From Prunella strophiata (Eukaryota > Chordata > Aves > Passeriformes > Prunellidae), in assembly GCA_036583965.1 (NCBI GenBank), contig JAZBQD010000018.1, forward strand, positions 15,850,867 through 15,914,866: a stretch of DNA of 64,000 bases, read 5' to 3'. The notes beneath the pieces were generated by a model. The model was not told the DNA's origin, did no database searches, and worked only from the letters and a program-made list of their open reading frames with translations. The translations under genes and the position numbers were made by a program. Below, one piece after another: positions 61,569-64,000 of this stretch. Position 1 is the first letter of the stretch. Every line of letters begins with the position of its first letter.

Positions 61569-62135
61569 GGTGGCCCCACACTTGCAAAGCCCTGGTGGTT
61601 GCTTTCCCAAAGAAGTGCATTTCTACGGCAGACACGCAGGAAATGGACCAACTGCTTGTCCTCACGGCATGGCGCAGTAGAGCTGACAAATGGCATTATG
61701 CTCTCCCTGCAAAGTACTTGGTTCTAGAAGGGCTGTGGAGCCCTGGTGCTTTTCTTCTTATTTTAATCCTTTTCCCATCCCTAATGACTCATCTACAAAT
61801 AGTATATTTAATGGATGATGTCCCACGTTGTCAATTTTTAGGTGCATGTTACACTGCTAAACAGTGGCTTTTAATAACAGATGTATGTGTTGAAACAACA
61901 AGATAGGTTGTGTATTGGACCCTGAAACAGATTATTCCCTTCCACCCCACTGTTCCTTATCCACCAGATTAAAAAACAGTCTGATCATGTTACAAGTGTA
62001 TTTGTCTTTCATTTTATGAAGCTACTTGCAGTTCTGTTATTACAATTTACATGTTAAATAGCTTAATTGTGCACTGGGGCAAATGAGCAAAATAAAAGCT
62101 AATGTGATATTTTCAATAAATGTAAATTTATTAAA
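61569..62135 (+). other. SEC31A: SEC31A 3' UTR (end estimated)
   Basis: Non-coding; two AATAAA signals at 62091-62096 and 62115-62120 predict cleavage near 62.11-62.14 kb. Confidence 0.75.
62091..62120 (+). terminator. SEC31A: SEC31A poly(A) signals
   Basis: AATAAA at 62091 and again at 62115, about 520-550 bases after the stop codon. Confidence 0.75.
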
Positions 62136-64000
62136 ATTTGTCTTTATGAAGTGTAGTGGAAGGATTTTGAACTGGAGTACAGTGGGGCTGCTTTCTGTTG
62201 TGTCCTGGGCATGAGAATACTTTTTGTTTTTCTCTTTTTATCACTAAAAGGTCTGTGTAGAACACAGAAGGATCAGCAGTTGGAAGAAATGTCTGGGTTT
62301 GGGAAACAAAAGAAATAGTTTTGCATGAAAACAACCTAAAATATCAGTGCTTGTGGAATGTAGATTTGGCAGTGCATACTGCAAGAAATAATCTCAATAA
62401 CAATGTAAATCACTGCTGGCTTCTCTGACTTCGAAGAAATTTGTTAGGCAAAACAGTTTTAGTTCCTTTCCAGCATTTTCTTACTTCATAAGCTTTTAAA
62501 AGTGGTGAATACAAGGCTTCAGCTTGGAGTTACCTTAAAACAACACTTGGAGTAAATATTTTGATCTAGGTTGTAGGTTTCTAAGCAGTGTTACAAGTAT
62601 TCTTGTGTAAGTGTACTTATAGCAGTGTATTCAGCACCTTTGTGTCTTGACTCAAGGTAGAAAAGTTTTAAAATAAAGAACACATTCAAATGTAAACAGG
62701 AATAAAATAAATTTTAAAAAAACAACCCTCAATAGGGTGAAAAGCAGCTGTGCTGAGCTAGCCTGTGCTGTACTGCATCTGTGATGCACTGCTCAGCAAG
62801 GAAAAGAAAAAGCAATCTCAGTGCTTCAGGACCAAACCAGCAGATAGGAGGTAATGCTGGAGGAATTCAGGAGTTGGCCTTGTATATCCTCTCCCTGAGC
62901 GTTTTTGGGTGTTCTTGACATGGAGCAGGAGTGGTGGCATGCACTGGCACTTGGGAAGGACAGACAGATGGTTCATATTTTGGGAAGCTAGCTGTTTCTG
63001 GCATTGACAGCTGGGGAGAATGATGTTGGTGGCAGAGGGGCATGCCCTCCAGTAGGTGCAGGGTTGTGGGCAAAAGCACTGCTGTAAATTGGAAACTCAT
63101 AAGTTGGGAACAAGAGCAGCAGGATGTGAGAGTAATTAGCTGGGAATATCTCCTGCTGTAAGACATGGCTTTGTAAAAGCCAAGGAATGCTTAATGACAC
63201 AAAGCTTCATGAGACTTGCATCCATGTCAAAGAGGATGCCAAGTGAGAAGGGACTCAGCAAGGCACACATGCCAGGGACAGGACTGAAGAGTTTATTTAA
63301 TGGGAAAAAATTAAATAAATTTTGCTTGTTCCCCTTGTGAAGAGCACAAGGGAATCAGGTTGATTGGAACTAGGGAGCAGTTTTACATGACAGCAAATGT
63401 GGTTTGAGCTGGCCAGGTGTAGGTTTGGTCTGGAAATTGTAAGTGGTCAAAAAGGAGACCACCAGATAAGAGGAAAACGAGGAGGGGTTTTGAGGTGCTA
63501 GTATCCTGAGTACCCTGATGTTGCACCATGGCCTGGACACTGTCAGCAATGGAGTAATCTCTCCTTGCTGAAACAAAAGTTGTCTTCCACCTCAGCCATT
63601 GTCAGGAGCTCAGGACAGGAAAACTGCACTGCCCAAGTACATAACAGGAGTGGATGCAAAAATCTGCTGCTTCTCTCCTGAGAGCAGCTGAGATGAATTA
63701 TTGGCTATGCTGCCTTCTGTTCATATCTTCAAGGAATGCCAAGCAATTAGCCACCCATCTGATGGGATAAATGCAAACGGCCATCTTCATTTACAGAAGG
63801 CAATGAAGCCCTGCCAAGTTAGGCTGGTAAAATAATTTGGCCCCAAATAGCCTAATTTTGATCTCACTGAGTGAGAAGAGATTTATACCTTTGTAACACC
63901 AACCAAGCTGCTCCTCTTCGCAGCCACCCAAGCTGCAGAATTATAAGAAGGGATGGAAGGAAATTCAAGTTGTATTCCTGAGCAGCATAGGTGTTGTCTC
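62136..64000. other. intergenic sequence downstream of SEC31A
   Basis: No gene, RNA or mobile element recognised on either strand. By human synteny SCD5 would follow, but none of its exons is visible here. Confidence 0.55.

Overview
This is a vertebrate nuclear window with no prokaryotic or organellar content. All genes are interrupted by GT-AG introns (plus one predicted GC-AG intron), and the three genes are in the order LIN54 > < THAP9 SEC31A >. That is the mirror image of the human 4q21 order SEC31A-THAP9-LIN54. Compact introns, few visible interspersed repeats, and protein identity high for LIN54 and SEC31A but lower for THAP9 point to a bird (inference; a non-avian sauropsid is not excluded). 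No species name is claimed.

Region 1 (1 to about 15.05 kb, + strand): the 3' part of LIN54, the DNA-binding subunit of the DREAM/MuvB cell-cycle complex. Ten coding exons give the last 485 residues, including both cysteine-rich CXC repeats, and a long 3' UTR follows. The exons upstream of base 1424 lie outside the window. About 1 kb of featureless DNA separates it from the convergent THAP9 gene.

Region 2 (about 16.1 to 21.7 kb, - strand): THAP9, a domesticated P-element-type transposase with an N-terminal THAP zinc finger. Exons 2-5 join in one frame to 852 codons, but exon 1 (first zinc-binding cysteine pair) cannot be found. Where the second catalytic aspartate of the human protein should be, this gene encodes alanine. 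The intron after exon 1 holds an almost perfectly homogeneous array of about 90 copies of a 20-bp GC-rich unit.

Region 3 (about 21.65 to 22.4 kb): a CpG-rich head-to-head promoter between THAP9 and SEC31A. It is flanked on the THAP9 side by the 1.8-kb G-rich minisatellite and on the SEC31A side by a 500-bp pure (CCA)n tract. The (CCA)n tract sits between two imperfect copies of a segment of about 120-150 bp.

Region 4 (about 22.2 to 62.1 kb, + strand): SEC31A, the outer-coat subunit of COPII vesicles. It is complete as 27 coding exons, 1,264 residues, with every exon junction checked for phase. Two junctions predict in-frame splice variants (a 31-residue cassette exon and a 15-residue alternative donor). 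Downstream (62.1-64 kb) is intergenic sequence with no gene recognised; by human synteny SCD5 would be expected beyond the window.

The three genes are not a pathway: LIN54 is a nuclear cell-cycle regulator, THAP9 a transposase-derived protein and SEC31A a secretory-coat protein. What links them is shared regulatory DNA: THAP9 and SEC31A share a divergent promoter, and LIN54 and THAP9 converge at their 3' ends. The most unusual part of the window is 16.6-23.1 kb.
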